Source: Formicarius rufipectus
Lineage: Eukaryota > Chordata > Aves > Passeriformes > Formicariidae
Reading direction: 5' to 3'
Assembly (NCBI GenBank): GCA_013399695.1
Contig: VXAU01000760.1
Location: 806,001-870,000 of the forward strand
DNA: 64,000 nucleotides
Shown: positions 52,902-64,000 of the stretch, piece after piece
Position numbering within the stretch: the first letter of the stretch is position 1
Layout: each line of letters starts with the position of its first letter
Position numbers and translations under genes: made by a program
The notes under the pieces: model-generated
Database searches by the model: none
What the model was told of the DNA's origin: nothing
Seen by the model: the letters and a program-made list of their open reading frames with translations, nothing else

Positions 52902-52909
52902 CCTGGCTA

Positions 52910-55900
52910 GGAGGTAAATCCCTTTCAAGAACTGGCCCCTGTGCACTGTCACTGCTGCTCAGTGAGATTCCAGGGGATGATGTCTTGGATGGTCACTCAA
53001 CCATGGCAGGCCTGAGGTAGAGCCCCTTTCAGAGTCTATTGCAGAACCTGAGCTTTTCTCTTTAATTCTAAGCACGGAGGCAAACCAGAGATACTCTATC
53101 TGAAACTTGATTTTTGATTCGTTATGGTTTCATGCACATGTCAATATTCTCTGCTCTGTAATGGCAATCAATAGCTTAAGAAAAAGGTAAATTTATATGA
53201 AAAATTATTTAGCAAAATGTTTGTTGTACAAATTGTTCTTTCCTAGGCTTGCATCACCAAATGATGTCTATTGACTTTAACTGGATATGATTGCATTCTG
53301 CATCCTAGGCAGAACAATTTTTTGCTGCTCTCTACCTCTGTATTTGCTTTTCAAATTCAATTTTCTATACCAGAGAGAGTGAGAAAGCTATTTAACACAA
53401 TGATACTTATTTAGAATACTGATTATATGGTATTCCCTCTCGCCATCCCATCTTTGAGACATTTTATTCCCTGACAAACTATAGCAGTGCTAAAAATCAT
53501 AAAACTGTGTCACTAGTAGAGGGCTGATGGGTTTCATATATGGAAAAGCATCTTCTTTCAAGTTTTTTCATCATGATAGACACATAAATTAGGATTGAAA
53601 TAAAAAAAATCCTCAGGGATATTTTCTTTGTTAAAAACTGCTTCCTTACATGACTTGATTTAGTTATTTTAGGTCTATAAATAAAATGTATTGTTTGTTG
53701 TACATAGCATTAATTAATGTAGCTGTATTGCAAATAGTTTGCAGTATGGTACTAAGTTATCATCTGCCCTCCAGCTACACAATTTATTGGTGTGCTGAAA
53801 TACACTGAAATGTTAGTTGTTACTTCAATTACAGATGCTGAAAATGGGGATGAAAAAGTGTGCAAGTTTTTTCGTTCCCTGCTTCTCTAAGCAAATTCTC
53901 CTCTAACTATATTTACCACTACCAGGAAATGCTGTTAAAATGTAGGATCGTTGCAGAAAGTATAATTTCCCATTTGTGCTGACACTGTGCTCTACAGTGG
54001 GCAGTGTCATAGGAAAGTAAGATTAGTTCAACAGTATCTAATAGCTGGCTCTAGTGCAGGCTGAAATCCTGCCAATATGCTAGAGCCATTTTTCTGCAAG
54101 GAAAGAACTCTTTCAGTCCTCTTCTAAAGAGTGTTGTGAAAGTTTGGTACCTTCTGACTTTTTCATGGGTATGGAAAGAGGAAAAATAATTTTGCAGCCA
54201 ATTTATAGCTCTGATAGAAGCGGAAGTCCTAAGGTGCACATGGATTCTTTCCTCCATGTTTTCTGGAAGGAACATATTGTTTATAGAAATGATTTTGGAG
54301 AGGGCAAAGCTTTAATTTCACTATAACTTCCTGCCAAGCAGGGCTGACAAGCCTGCAACTAAGTAAAAGACTGAAGCTTTCAGTCCAAAACATTCTCTTG
54401 CACTCTGAAGAGTGATCCCCAGCTCCACACAGCTCTCTGCTTCACAGCTCTCTGGGTTGCTCAGCCCAAATACAAGGCATACACTGTCTGGCAGGCAGCA
54501 GATGCGTGCATGCTTCATGGAGAACCTGAAGCAGAGGAGAATTGCAGGATGTTCTCTCCAAGGCTGCTCAGGCAGGCATTGACCCATTGCAGGCAGTGCT
54601 AAGTGCTTTCTGAGATGAGTCCTCTAGGTGAATGAAAGGAAGCTGCTTCCAGAGCTCAACACTCTGCCTGTCTTGATGTTCAGAAGTTGTTTCTTCCAGC
54701 AAATGTCTGTATTTAGAAAGCTCTCCCCACTTAATTCTGCTGCACCACAATATGGAAAGCACAAATTCCAGTCCTATTAGGAGACCACTGCTGGGGTACA
54801 ATTTAGTGGTACAGAGTAGTTTATAGCTGGACATTCAATACTTTAGTTTTTTGTTAGATTCTTTATTTGGGAATAAGATACCATTTGCACTATCATAGAC
54901 TCTGTTTTCATATATTCCATTAATCTACAACATAATGTTGCTTTGTCATTCTGTATTTCCCAGTGCTGGTGTAATGCATGAATTTAGTATGGTTCCAGTA
55001 GGGAAAGTAACCTTATTATTATGTATCTATTTTCCATGGCTTTAGGCTAGTGTAGCCCTGATTTTTATTGTGCATTTACAGTATGATAAAAACAAAGTAG
55101 CAGAATTGCAAGTTTTGTCCCTTCTGTCTTAATTATGGTGTATGTTATTTTATGTCTTTCAGCTCTTCTAGTTTAGGAGGAAGTTAACTGTGGTGGGGAA
55201 AGCTTGTGCCAAATGCACTTGACAGCTTAAAAATTTTCAGTTGATGTCCTCAGACTGTGATGTGCATTTTTGTTCTGCTAATTATAGCACCAGTGGAAAA
55301 GTGTGTTATATGTTGCTGCTTTCCTCCTGCAGTTCTGTACAGTGTATTTTGCTTAATGATGGAGGAGGAAGATGCTATAGAGCACCAGGAGCTCTGTGGT
55401 GCTTTTTGAGCAAACCAGAAAATATCTCCCTTGTATGTTGTCACAGAAAAGAACCCGAGTTTGTTTTGATACTTGACAAGGAACCTCTGTAAGATGAGGA
55501 AAGAATTTAATACTGGTTACAGATTCTTGTTCTAAAGACACTGCATATTCTTGTATAGTGTTTTTCCTAGGTGTAATGAATTAATGCACACATCCTGATG
55601 AACTACCATCTTAGCTTGCAGGTTAACAGTATTTTTCGTTCTGATTTTGAATAACAAATCCATAAACACCCCAAAATATCTGTGCTGAAGGCACTTTTCA
55701 CAACTTCTCTGCTTTTGTCCTTACGCTGAGTAGTTCAGCCCAAGGAGAAGATACAAGCAAAGGATTCAGACCCTGTGCAGAAATATTAGATAGGAAGGAT
55801 GTTTGAAGGGTGAATTCCAAATACTCTTTTTAACTGTTTAATTCACTTGTCAGCCACTGGTGAGTTGATGGCAGGAAATTAGCTGGAACCAAAGGATGGC

Positions 55901-57980
55901 TTGAACAAAAGATTTGCCTACTGAGGGTCATGTAAGAAAAAGTTTAGACAGAAGCATCTTGTTTAATACAAAATGTATGTACTGAAGCTAATCCATGTGG
56001 ATAACACATTTAGGGTTCTCACTGACAGGAGGTCACAGCCATCTGTATTTGATTGAATAACATTGTATCAAAGTCAACATGCAGAGGTCCCACTAGAAGT
56101 TATCAGAATTATCATTTCAATTAAACAGATGGCTGAGGAATCAAATGAAGAGCCTTTGAGTGATGGCTACAGAATCAATAATGTCTTTCTGAGCTTTATT
56201 GATTTATCTTTGTCCAGGCAGTAGAATTGATTTATGTCTCTAGCTTTATTTTGATAAGTCAATGATAGCTCAACTATTCCTAAATTAATGTCTTCTTTTT
56301 GCGGGGCTTACATTATTTTTTTTCTCCTGGTGAAGAGACAGAATTTTACATCAAGCCAAACTGATTTTACTAAGTAATTCTGTGGCTAACAGGGTATCAT
56401 AAATCAAGCAGAAGGATGGCCTCTGTAGTTTCACATGGAATGGATGACTTAGAATTGTGGAAAAGGCACTTATTTATTTAGCCAGTCAGATGGTATTGCA
56501 TTTTTCCTCTCTTTGCTAACAGACCACTTGATGTTTGTGAGCAGACAGGATTCTTGCTGTGAAGAATGCAGTAGTGTGAGGATTGTAATGTCTTTCTACA
56601 AATAACAGGGAAAAAGAAGAGAAAAATGCGTCTGTGTGTTGAGAGGAGAAGAAAAGGGCAATCCAGCTCCACAATTAATCATCTTCTGCCATATGGAGCA
56701 TTCCACATGCACATGAAAAGGCGTAACATGTGGAACTCAGCCTTGTGTGTTGTGGTGAGCAGAGCCTGGTAGCAGCTTGTTTTTTACAAACCCAGAGAGT
56801 AGTCTTGGTTTTGCTGCAGTTAGAAACGTCCATATTAGTAAAAGTTTTGTTTTCTGGGTCAGTGAAATATTGATAATAGATTCACAGGCTTGTAAAGCAA
56901 GCAGGTCACAGTTGTTGGCTTGCCTTTTTCTTCTACTGTATGTACCCTTGAAAGTTCCTAGGAATAATGATGTGGGGTTTTTTTTGCTTTTAGGAATAAG
57001 TAACCCTTCCCCTTCATGATCTCCTGTCTGCCATTTTTCAGTACCAAACCTAGATAAGATTTCTCAGTAAAATTTGAGTAAGTAGAACCAGTGGTTGGAT
57101 CTGATGGTAAATGAACCTGGGAACACTGAGGCAACAAAAAAGTTGTATTTGTGGTTTAGATTTTTATCTGGCTGATAGTTAGGTCACAGTAGCTCTAACA
57201 GGATCTAGCCAAGCTGTGCCTCTCATGCTTTAACAAATTGGTGCAACCTTGTATGATTTCATATGTTTTTTTTCTTTCATTATCTTAATGATAATTATTT
57301 ATCCTTCTGGGGGTCTTCATGGATTGAGCAAATGTGTCTACATGTTTCTTCAGCCTTTTAAATCTGAATATACTTCTTTTAGACATGGAGAGGAAAAGTA
57401 GTATGGAAATGCAGTGTGTTTGGAAGGAATGTCAGGAAATTTGGGTCATAATTCTAGCACGAGCTGACTTGAATACACAGATAAATGACTTCTTTTATCT
57501 TCATCAGTGATTAAAAGGATAAGTAGGTTCAGAATTGCTTAACTCCCTTTGCTATTTGTTAAATCCCTTTAGTTTTAGTGGTAGTTTAGGGTCTCAATTC
57601 CTTTGAGCATATAGGTCCCTTTCTTTAATTACTTTTATCACAGAAAGCTTTGTGGTTTAATTTGTGCCAGGACTTTTTAAGGTCATAAATCCAAAGCCCT
57701 GTTATTACTGGATAGGCAGAATAGAAGAGTTACATTAAAAAAAAAAATATTTCTTGAAATGGGGAGGTTAGGAGGAAAAGTGCTTTTTCAACCAAAATGC
57801 AGTTTTGCAGGAAAGGCAAACCACTGTATCTTTGGTTGATTATTCATCATAATTATGATTATTAAGTGGCATTTGAGACTTGTATAACTCAATATTCCAG
57901 ATTAGCTTTTTTATGAAAACATAAACGGATAACTCTAATCAGAAGCATCTAAAGTCAACATAAACATTGTAGATAAACCT
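52910..57980. other. Unique DNA, no supported gene
   Basis: No repeat or coding family is recognised. The portion at about 56,100-56,300 is complex, rich in TTGAT and AATCAAT motifs and low in homopolymers, so it is another possible constrained element. Elsewhere open frames are short. Confidence 0.45.
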
Positions 57981-57984
57981 ACAG

Positions 57985-57993
57985 GTTTTTTTT

Positions 57994-58037
<44 letters not shown>

Positions 58038-58087
58038 CCCCCCCCCTTGTTTCCATTCTTGCATCTTTNTTTTTCCCCCCCCTCTCT
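57985..58087. repeat. Long homopyrimidine tract with ambiguous base
   Basis: Nearly 100 bases are almost entirely T or C on the plus strand. There is an eight-base T run, a single G, about 43 Ts (57,995-58,037), a run of Cs, and then T/C mixtures to 58,087 with an N at 58,069. Such tracts can form triplex DNA and are hard to sequence. The open frames reading poly-lysine on the other strand are artefacts of the tract. Confidence 0.95.
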
Positions 58088-58089
58088 AT

Positions 58090-58725
58090 ATGCAAGTAAT
58101 TTCCTGCCCAGTCCCATCCACAACCTAAATATAATGCCTTCTGGTGTCTCAGAATGCTAAAAAATAGAAGACATTTCAACATCAGTTCAGAGGAAAAAAA
58201 AGAAGCCCACTTGGGTGGGGGGGGTTGAAAATGTACATTAAAGAGATTAACAATGCAAGGAAAGCATTTTGCAAACGCACTTTTTTATTACAACACTATA
58301 GGATGAGCAATGTAGGTAATGTAGTAAAGTTATGTAGGAACACAATAAGAAGAGGAGATAAAAGCATTCCAACTGTCGTTCCAATATTATCACTTCAATC
58401 AGATTTTGAGCACAATGGAACTGTGCTGAACTCCAGTTCAGCATGTCAAGCCATTGTCTGGCACCAGCATCTGCAGAGCTGCTATTGTTTTACTGGAGCA
58501 GCTGCCACTCAAAGCTCTGATGGAGTAGGTGGAAGGCATTCCAGAGTTACACTTGCATTGTGCTACACAAAAGAGACCTATTGGGATAATTCCCCCTGTG
58601 ATTTTTTTTTAACTTTGCATGACTTTAATAAAAAAAAAAAAAAAATCTTTGAAATATTGGACAGGCTGATAAGCAGGATCTTGGAGATGAAAATTACAAT
58701 AGAGAAATGTCTATAGATAAAAGGA
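58090..58725. other. Unique DNA with a 163-codon open frame and an A-tract
   Basis: A plus-strand frame runs from 58,225 to 58,716 without a stop and is one of the two longest in the window. It crosses T and A homopolymers (A16 at 58,630-58,645, fused to an AATAAA at 58,627) and its product resembles no protein I know. AATAAA plus an A-tract might suggest a retrocopy tail, but the normal 10-30 base spacing is missing and the frame reads straight through. I regard it as chance. Confidence 0.5.
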
Positions 58726-58729
58726 TCTG

Positions 58730-61700
58730 TGTGACAGAGAATAGATGTACAAGTTGTACTTCTCATCATTTCTGCTGGTGGGTGGACATAAGCAGTCTAA
58801 ACTGGAAATCTCCTCTGGGTCTTTACAGAGATATTTCATTCATATGGGAGTGTTTGGTTATGCATGAAGGAAATTAAATTTGTTCACCTTGAGAGAGAAT
58901 TTGTAGTCTTCCATATTCTGACGATTAGACAATAGAGATCAGAGGGTGGCAGATGCTGGTCTGAATGGTCAGTGTTCAGCAGTCAGCGTGAGGTAGCTCT
59001 TGGGCTAATGGGAAGTAAGTTGCTGATCTCAACTGAATCCTTAAAATGTTGCAGCTTTAATTGCAGTGCTCATCAGAAGCAAAACAAAACTCGAGAGAGA
59101 AAAGGAGGAGTGACTAGAGGGGCTGAACTTCCCCCTCGGAATCTCTTTCTTCCCGAAAGGGGATGTTTCTGTATCTGGACTGTGCAGGAAGATTTAAAGT
59201 CCTCACACTGTTCACACTTGCTGATGATAATGACCAAGACTGAGTGGTGATGTGGACACCCTGTGCTAGAACACCTCAGAATGTCAGAGTAGCTGAGACA
59301 AGTTTTCCGTCAAAGTTTTGGCATGACTTTGGATGAGATCCAGCATATTGAGAAAGGCAGCTACATCTATAGGACATGTATCTATGCTTCTATGGAACCT
59401 TCCTAAATTACCTGCCAGCTCAGCTTGCCCTAGGACAAGTCTCAAAAAAGTCTTCTGAATACATCTTTTGTAGGAATTTAGCTGCCAGAGAATGGTTCAT
59501 TAGCAGTGACACCGAGGGAGTGAAGAATGCATTGAAGTGTTTCTCTCTACCAAATTCTGCAAAAGGCAAAACTTCGAGGACTTTTTTTTTTCCCCTAAAA
59601 AAGTAAATGCTGCAATGCATTTCAAGTTGGGGACTAGGCTTTGCAAGTGCATTATCAAGACAGTTCTTGATAAAATGTTAATTTGAATGAAAGAGCAATC
59701 TCTCAAACCAAAAAAATATTGCCTGTTATTACATGATGCCTTTCTGTACTGATATCTTCAGATTGTTCAAATATTGTATAATTTCTCATTTAAATTTGTA
59801 CTTGCAACAATATGTTCAGTTAGTAGGCAACAAAGGGCTATTGAATGCGCACTTAGTGAGTTCTGTTTGGTTTGTATCATATGAAGCCAATGAAAGGTAG
59901 ATAGGAGAGATTGTATTATGCCTAAGCCTTGTTATTAAGGTTGAATTGAGATAAATGGAATATTGAGATTTCAATTTCCAGCCCTCTCATTCCTGCTTCC
60001 TGAAAGCAAGGGCTTAAATTTGAAATTTTTAGTGGAAGGGAAAGTAATCTGTGCAGAAGTTCAAGCTCCCCAGGTTTGCTGACGTTTGCTGACTTTTGCT
60101 ACAAACCTAAGAAAAAGAAGATAAAAAACGTTCAGAAAGTTGTTGCCAATCCACTTTAATTCTATAGGAATGGAATCATATTCTCCAATCCAAGCAGTTC
60201 GATGTTATCTTGTGCTAACAAGATGACAAGTAGTGGTGTAACAATTAAAACCTGCTGTATTTAGGTTGTACTAATGAAATATGATGTTGCTATAGGATCA
60301 CTTGCTTAATTCCATAGTTTTTATGTATCACTCTGGTACACTTCATTTTCATGTTTCTTGGTAGTTCAAGCTGAAAGACTGGGTTTAGCTTGTTTGTTTC
60401 CCTCCTCTTGTGGTAGTTTTTGTGTCCTTTGATTTCTATTATTATTTTGAGCACTCAGAGCGTTTTGGCACGTCTAACATGTTATCTCACTGTTTTTGGG
60501 AGATGCTGTGGAAGTGCAGAGATTTGTACAGCAGTCTCCAGGCTGGTATGTTCCAGTTTTTAGATTCTGGTAATATTGGCTCACTAAAGGAGATTAGAAG
60601 GGTCAATTATGTCACCTGTAATTGCTAGTACCATTTCAGTCTGAAGAGAGTGCCCAGAGATGTTAAGCCTTGAAAACAATAGTAGTGTTCAGAGCAAGGG
60701 AGGATATTGCTCCATTTATGGTACAGTCTTAATTTTCATGATTGTGTGTTTTGTCAGTCTCTTGAAATACTTATACACACACACACAGAGAAATTATGAC
60801 TGCTACAGAGTTTGCCCCAGTATTTATAGTGTGAGTATTGCTTTATTTATATAAGGTGTTCCCCAGCCAGTGCATACAGTTGTTTGCCCTGCCAAAGGAT
60901 CAGCAAGCAGAAGCACAGCCCATGTCACAGTCAGACAGCTCATGTGTTGAGCATGCTGTGCACCTTCCCTTAGGCTGAAAGGCAGGAAGCAGCACAGCAT
61001 AGGCTGCTGCTCTGTAAAGGCATTGCCAACCTGGTAAGTAATAAACATCATGCTATTTATATTTGCCAAATGTCAGAAGAAGAGCAAGGAAATTTGGAAG
61101 GCCCCAATAAAATAGCAATTCTGAGGTGCTGCCTAAACCTTGGTTTCACTGGGAATGTTGGAAATAAAAAAACACAGTGGAATCTTTGGCAGTGAGATAT
61201 GTGGACTGATGCAAAAGAATGTATATCAGAAAGTACCATTTGTACAAATATATTATCAAATCAATTTTAACTTCATGTGGGAAAGACACGAACATTTCTA
61301 TAAGCACCTCATTGTACCATAGGGACCATAAAAGCCAGAAAGAGTCTAGGCTGATATAAAATCATAAAACAGAGATAGGACCATAAAATATGATGGCAGT
61401 ATTTATATGGCAGTGTACTAGATCTTGCTTTGAATAATGTGCTCAGTGAGGCATCCTTTGCAGAGACCCTGAAGTGGAAGATGGAAAACAGAAAGGATTG
61501 AAAGTGAAATGACAATGTGTCTCTGTGGCTGCTGGTTTCTCAGTTACCTGTTCCTGCACAGGGCACGAGCAGGCTGAGCCCCAGGTGTGGTCCATCACCG
61601 CCCAAGCACAGAGCCATGGCATGGCTGTGCTGCTCTGCTGGAGGTGTCATTCTTTCTGTTTCTTTCACTTTTACAGAATCTTGAAATAGTTGATAGAGGT

Positions 61701-62380
61701 CAGAGAAGCAGTGGTGGAAGTAAAGCAAAGACAGGGAGGAGAGAGCAGGGGAAAACATGATAGGGAATGACATGAACAGTGAAGGCTGCTTGACCACTCT
61801 TTTCCTCATGCCTTGGAGTTGAATAGAGGATGAATATACCAGATACAGTAAAAGAGAGGAAGGAGCCAGCAGTACTCTGAAGCGTAATTGGTGTGCTTTT
61901 GAGAAAGGTTGAGGAAGGATTTTTGTTTGCTTGTTCACAGAATTCATCAGGGTTTTGTGGTTTAGCTGACATTAGGAAGAATGGTTGTTAAGCTTTCAGG
62001 CATTGGAGTGGTGTGCTCACTTCTTTCAGAAGTATTTGCACAGACACCTAGACCTGTGGTGGTTGAGTAATTCATCTTCTACTGTAGCCAGTCCTGCAGC
62101 TCAGTACATTTGAATTGAACTGATGTGCTTTTTCCATTTTGTGCCTGTGTCAGGACATAGAACCCAGTAGTACTGCTGACAGTCTTCCTAATCAGGTATT
62201 AAAAAAAAAAAAGGCAAAATTATGCAAAAGTATATATTTTTTAAAAAAGAATATTGCTAAATCAAGGCAAGAGAAGAACTTCCATAAGTGAGTAGCTCTC
62301 TTCCTGCTGCCCAACTACTGCTGCTCTGTTCTGATTAAGTCCAGGTGCAGTTTTACACCTGGTAGACATGCAGTTGGTAG
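58730..62380. other. Unique DNA with a possible 60-base cassette exon
   Basis: A segment at 60,974-61,033 is bounded by an acceptor-like tract (caccttcccttag) and a near-consensus donor (CTG followed by GTAAGT). It is exactly 20 codons long and open in phase 0. I do not recognise the peptide. A short (AC)n run lies at about 60,773-60,787. No repeats are otherwise recognised. Confidence 0.35.
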
Positions 62381-62384
62381 TGAG

Positions 62385-62397
62385 CCACCAGGTGGCA
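62385..62397 (+). promoter_or_regulatory. CTCF-like motif
   Basis: CCACCAGGTGGCA is a perfect match to the core of the CTCF consensus CCASYAGRKGGCR. It is better than the motif at 10.5 kb and points the opposite way. Short E-box-like palindromes (caggtg, cacctg) lie within 50 bases to the left. Occupancy is inferred from the motif only. Confidence 0.4.
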
Positions 62398-62399
62398 AG

Positions 62400-63100
62400 C
62401 ACAAGGCTCTTTTATGACCACAGGTGGCTTTTCATCTTGGTAAGCCTGGGCTCAGCCATTTATTTCAGTGTCAGAATCAGATGTGTAATCATATATGATT
62501 TTTAAGAATTCTCTGCCTTTACAGAGTGCAATCTGGGTAGGTGCTCGCTGTGGTAGTTGGTGTCCACCTTCACCTTTGGATCTCTAATCCTTGTACTTGC
62601 AAAGTCATTCAGGTAGACTTGAAACCATCAGCTTTTGCTTTTAGCAGTGCATCCCATATTTTGGAAGTGTTAATGCAAGCTGCTGTACAAAGGCCTTCCA
62701 CAGCAAGACACATTCATTGCTGTAAATGTATTTTTGGTGACTTGCAGGCAAGTAACTGATCAGGGATTATATTTCTGATTATCCCTTTGATTTAGTTAGA
62801 AAAAAAGCACCAGGGACATTGCCAATGACCCAGACATTTGAAAAAGCCATAGATTAAGCTGTTGGGGCCTGTACTTCCAAATCCCACAATATTACATTAA
62901 CACACGTTCAGAAGCTGCAGAATTGGATTTAAATCCAGCTCTTGAACGCTCTTCGTAATCTGATTTTGTACCTGGAGTGGTGAAAATAATGGTAATGCAG
63001 CTCCTGCAAGAGTGACTGTGTGAGCATTTTTCACATTAGAAAGGCTTTTTAATAAAGTGAAAGTGCCTTAAGTGCAGAGGCATCTTTCCTTACTTTCTTG
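62400..63100. other. Unique DNA, complex composition
   Basis: There are few homopolymers. The part at about 62,880-63,100 contains a palindromic ggatttaaatcc (62,926-62,937) and looks like candidate constrained noncoding sequence. No coding homology is seen. Confidence 0.4.
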
Positions 63101-63103
63101 CAG

Positions 63104-63282
63104 CCTTGATAGCAATGAAAAAAATTCCACATATTGTAAAGCACTGTGGGCTGGAGATTGTTGGAAAAGGGTATGGTCTCTGCCTCAGAGTGTTAGTACA
63201 AGCTTCACATATTAAGGCTTCATTAAATATTAACGATGTTTTCATCATTCATGGTTACTTTCAATTTTTGCTGCGTGTATGA
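63104..63282 (+). CDS. Candidate coding exon, unidentified
   Basis: One of the best acceptor-like tracts in the window (ctttccttactttcttgcag, ending at 63,103) is followed by 58 open codons ending in TGA at 63,280-63,282, entered in phase 1. The peptide begins LIAMKKIPHIVKHCGLEIV. A possible internal donor (AAGG followed by GTATGG, near 63,170) would give a typical exon of about 67 bases. I do not recognise the product, and no upstream or downstream partner exon was found. The first 65 bases are the most protein-like part. Confidence 0.18.
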
Positions 63283-63289
63283 CTGTCAG

Positions 63290-64000
63290 ATGGCATTACA
63301 GATGAAGACAAAGCATGAGAGCAGCAATTGCATCAATCTCAATTTTGATTCTGGATGTTTGTTTAAAAAACCCGAAAAGCAAGCAAAGCAACCAACAAAC
63401 AAAAAAAGGTGAAAAAAATAGGAACAAAAAATAATTGTCTGTATTTATAAAGAAATCCTGAAGTGGGTTAGTGTATCATGTACTGCAGTTCCTCAGCAAG
63501 GGTCATTAATACAAGTAAATGCTGTGGCTTTCATCCAAGCTCGTTTTGCCATGCTGCAGGCTTGGCACACCTCTTGTAATTTTGATGAATGGGCACCACA
63601 GTGAGAGAATGGCCATGTAGCAGTGTGCACTACAGGTGTGCTCCTGGAGTAAAAGAAGTGCTAAATCAGGTAGACTTCACTGTGACTTACATTGCTGATT
63701 TACCTCCTGATGATAGAAAGAGAAAATGGGGTTTCCAGTCCAGGTGATCCTTTTCTGTGGTAATTTACCATCTGCTAGGAACAGGTGGTGTTTCCCTTTG
63801 AACATATTTCTATTGTACATAAGTGAAGTGATGAATTTCTATTCCAGGACATTTTGTTTTTAAAAAAAGTTAATATCTGCATATTTTTCAATGGATCCAG
63901 AAACCTGCCACAGAAATTACAGCCTAAGTGGAGAAATAGCTCATTTACAGTAGCTGATTCAGTTGGAATATGAGAGTGTTGTTCCAAGAGATCTGGAAAT
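63290..64000. other. Unique DNA, no supported gene
   Basis: An A-rich stretch at about 63,363-63,432 breaks into runs separated by C and G. Nothing coding or repetitive is recognised up to the window end. Confidence 0.45.

Noticed and set aside
57935..58182. Two minus-strand frames rich in lysine
   Set aside because: The lysine runs are translation of the poly-T tract and the frames cross an N.
58225..58716. 163-codon plus-strand frame as a possible gene or retrocopy
   Set aside because: It reads through homopolymers, encodes a lysine run from the A-tract and matches nothing known. The AATAAA is fused to the A-tract without normal spacing.
1..64000. CRISPR arrays, operons, phage or bacterial features
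   Set aside because: The window is vertebrate nuclear DNA. No regularly spaced direct repeats and no prokaryotic gene organisation are present.

Overview
This is a stretch of vertebrate nuclear DNA, almost certainly from a bird (a reptile is the main alternative). The recognisable interspersed repeats are CR1 non-LTR retrotransposon fragments, some ending in the CR1-type 'TTCTGTGA' tail, plus one probable solitary LTR. I see no Alu, L1 or other mammal-specific repeats. The DNA is AT-rich, CpG-poor and full of homopolymer runs, with one assembly gap and two isolated ambiguous bases. This fits an intron or gene desert, not a gene-dense region.

I could not recognise a protein-coding gene. None of the long open frames matches a family I know, and the longest (about 170 codons) is near what 64 kb of AT-rich DNA gives by chance. 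Coding sequence, if present, would be short exons. I list the best splice-acceptor-bounded open segments at low confidence: a possible terminal exon at 33,693-33,786 with a nearby ATTAAA signal, one at 49,961-50,065 with an AATAAA signal, and an open segment at 63,104-63,282.

Layout. 1-530: 5'-truncated CR1 on the minus strand, running off the window edge. 0.5-6 kb: unique DNA with a small tandem duplication and a GGATCCAT palindrome cluster at about 1.45-1.54 kb. 6.0-6.6 kb: poly-T tracts and the gap. 6.6-12.4 kb: unique DNA with a CTCF-like motif near 10.5 kb. 12.48-13.8 kb: two blocks that resemble conserved noncoding elements, the second with a palindromic TCF/LEF site and a POU octamer. 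15.9-30 kb: three CR1 remnants, one very old. 25.7-26.2 kb: a GC-richer patch. 30-47 kb: unique DNA. 47.3 kb: a small CpG cluster followed by an ATTA-rich block. 50.5 kb: a CR1 3' end. 52.5-52.9 kb: the solitary LTR. 58.0 kb: a homopyrimidine tract of about 100 bases. 62.4 kb: a second, better CTCF-like motif.

No operon, gene cluster or undescribed system is visible. The points most worth a second look are the conserved-element-like blocks, the candidate terminal exon at 33.7 kb, the CpG cluster at 47.3 kb and the strong excess of poly-T over poly-A runs on the plus strand.
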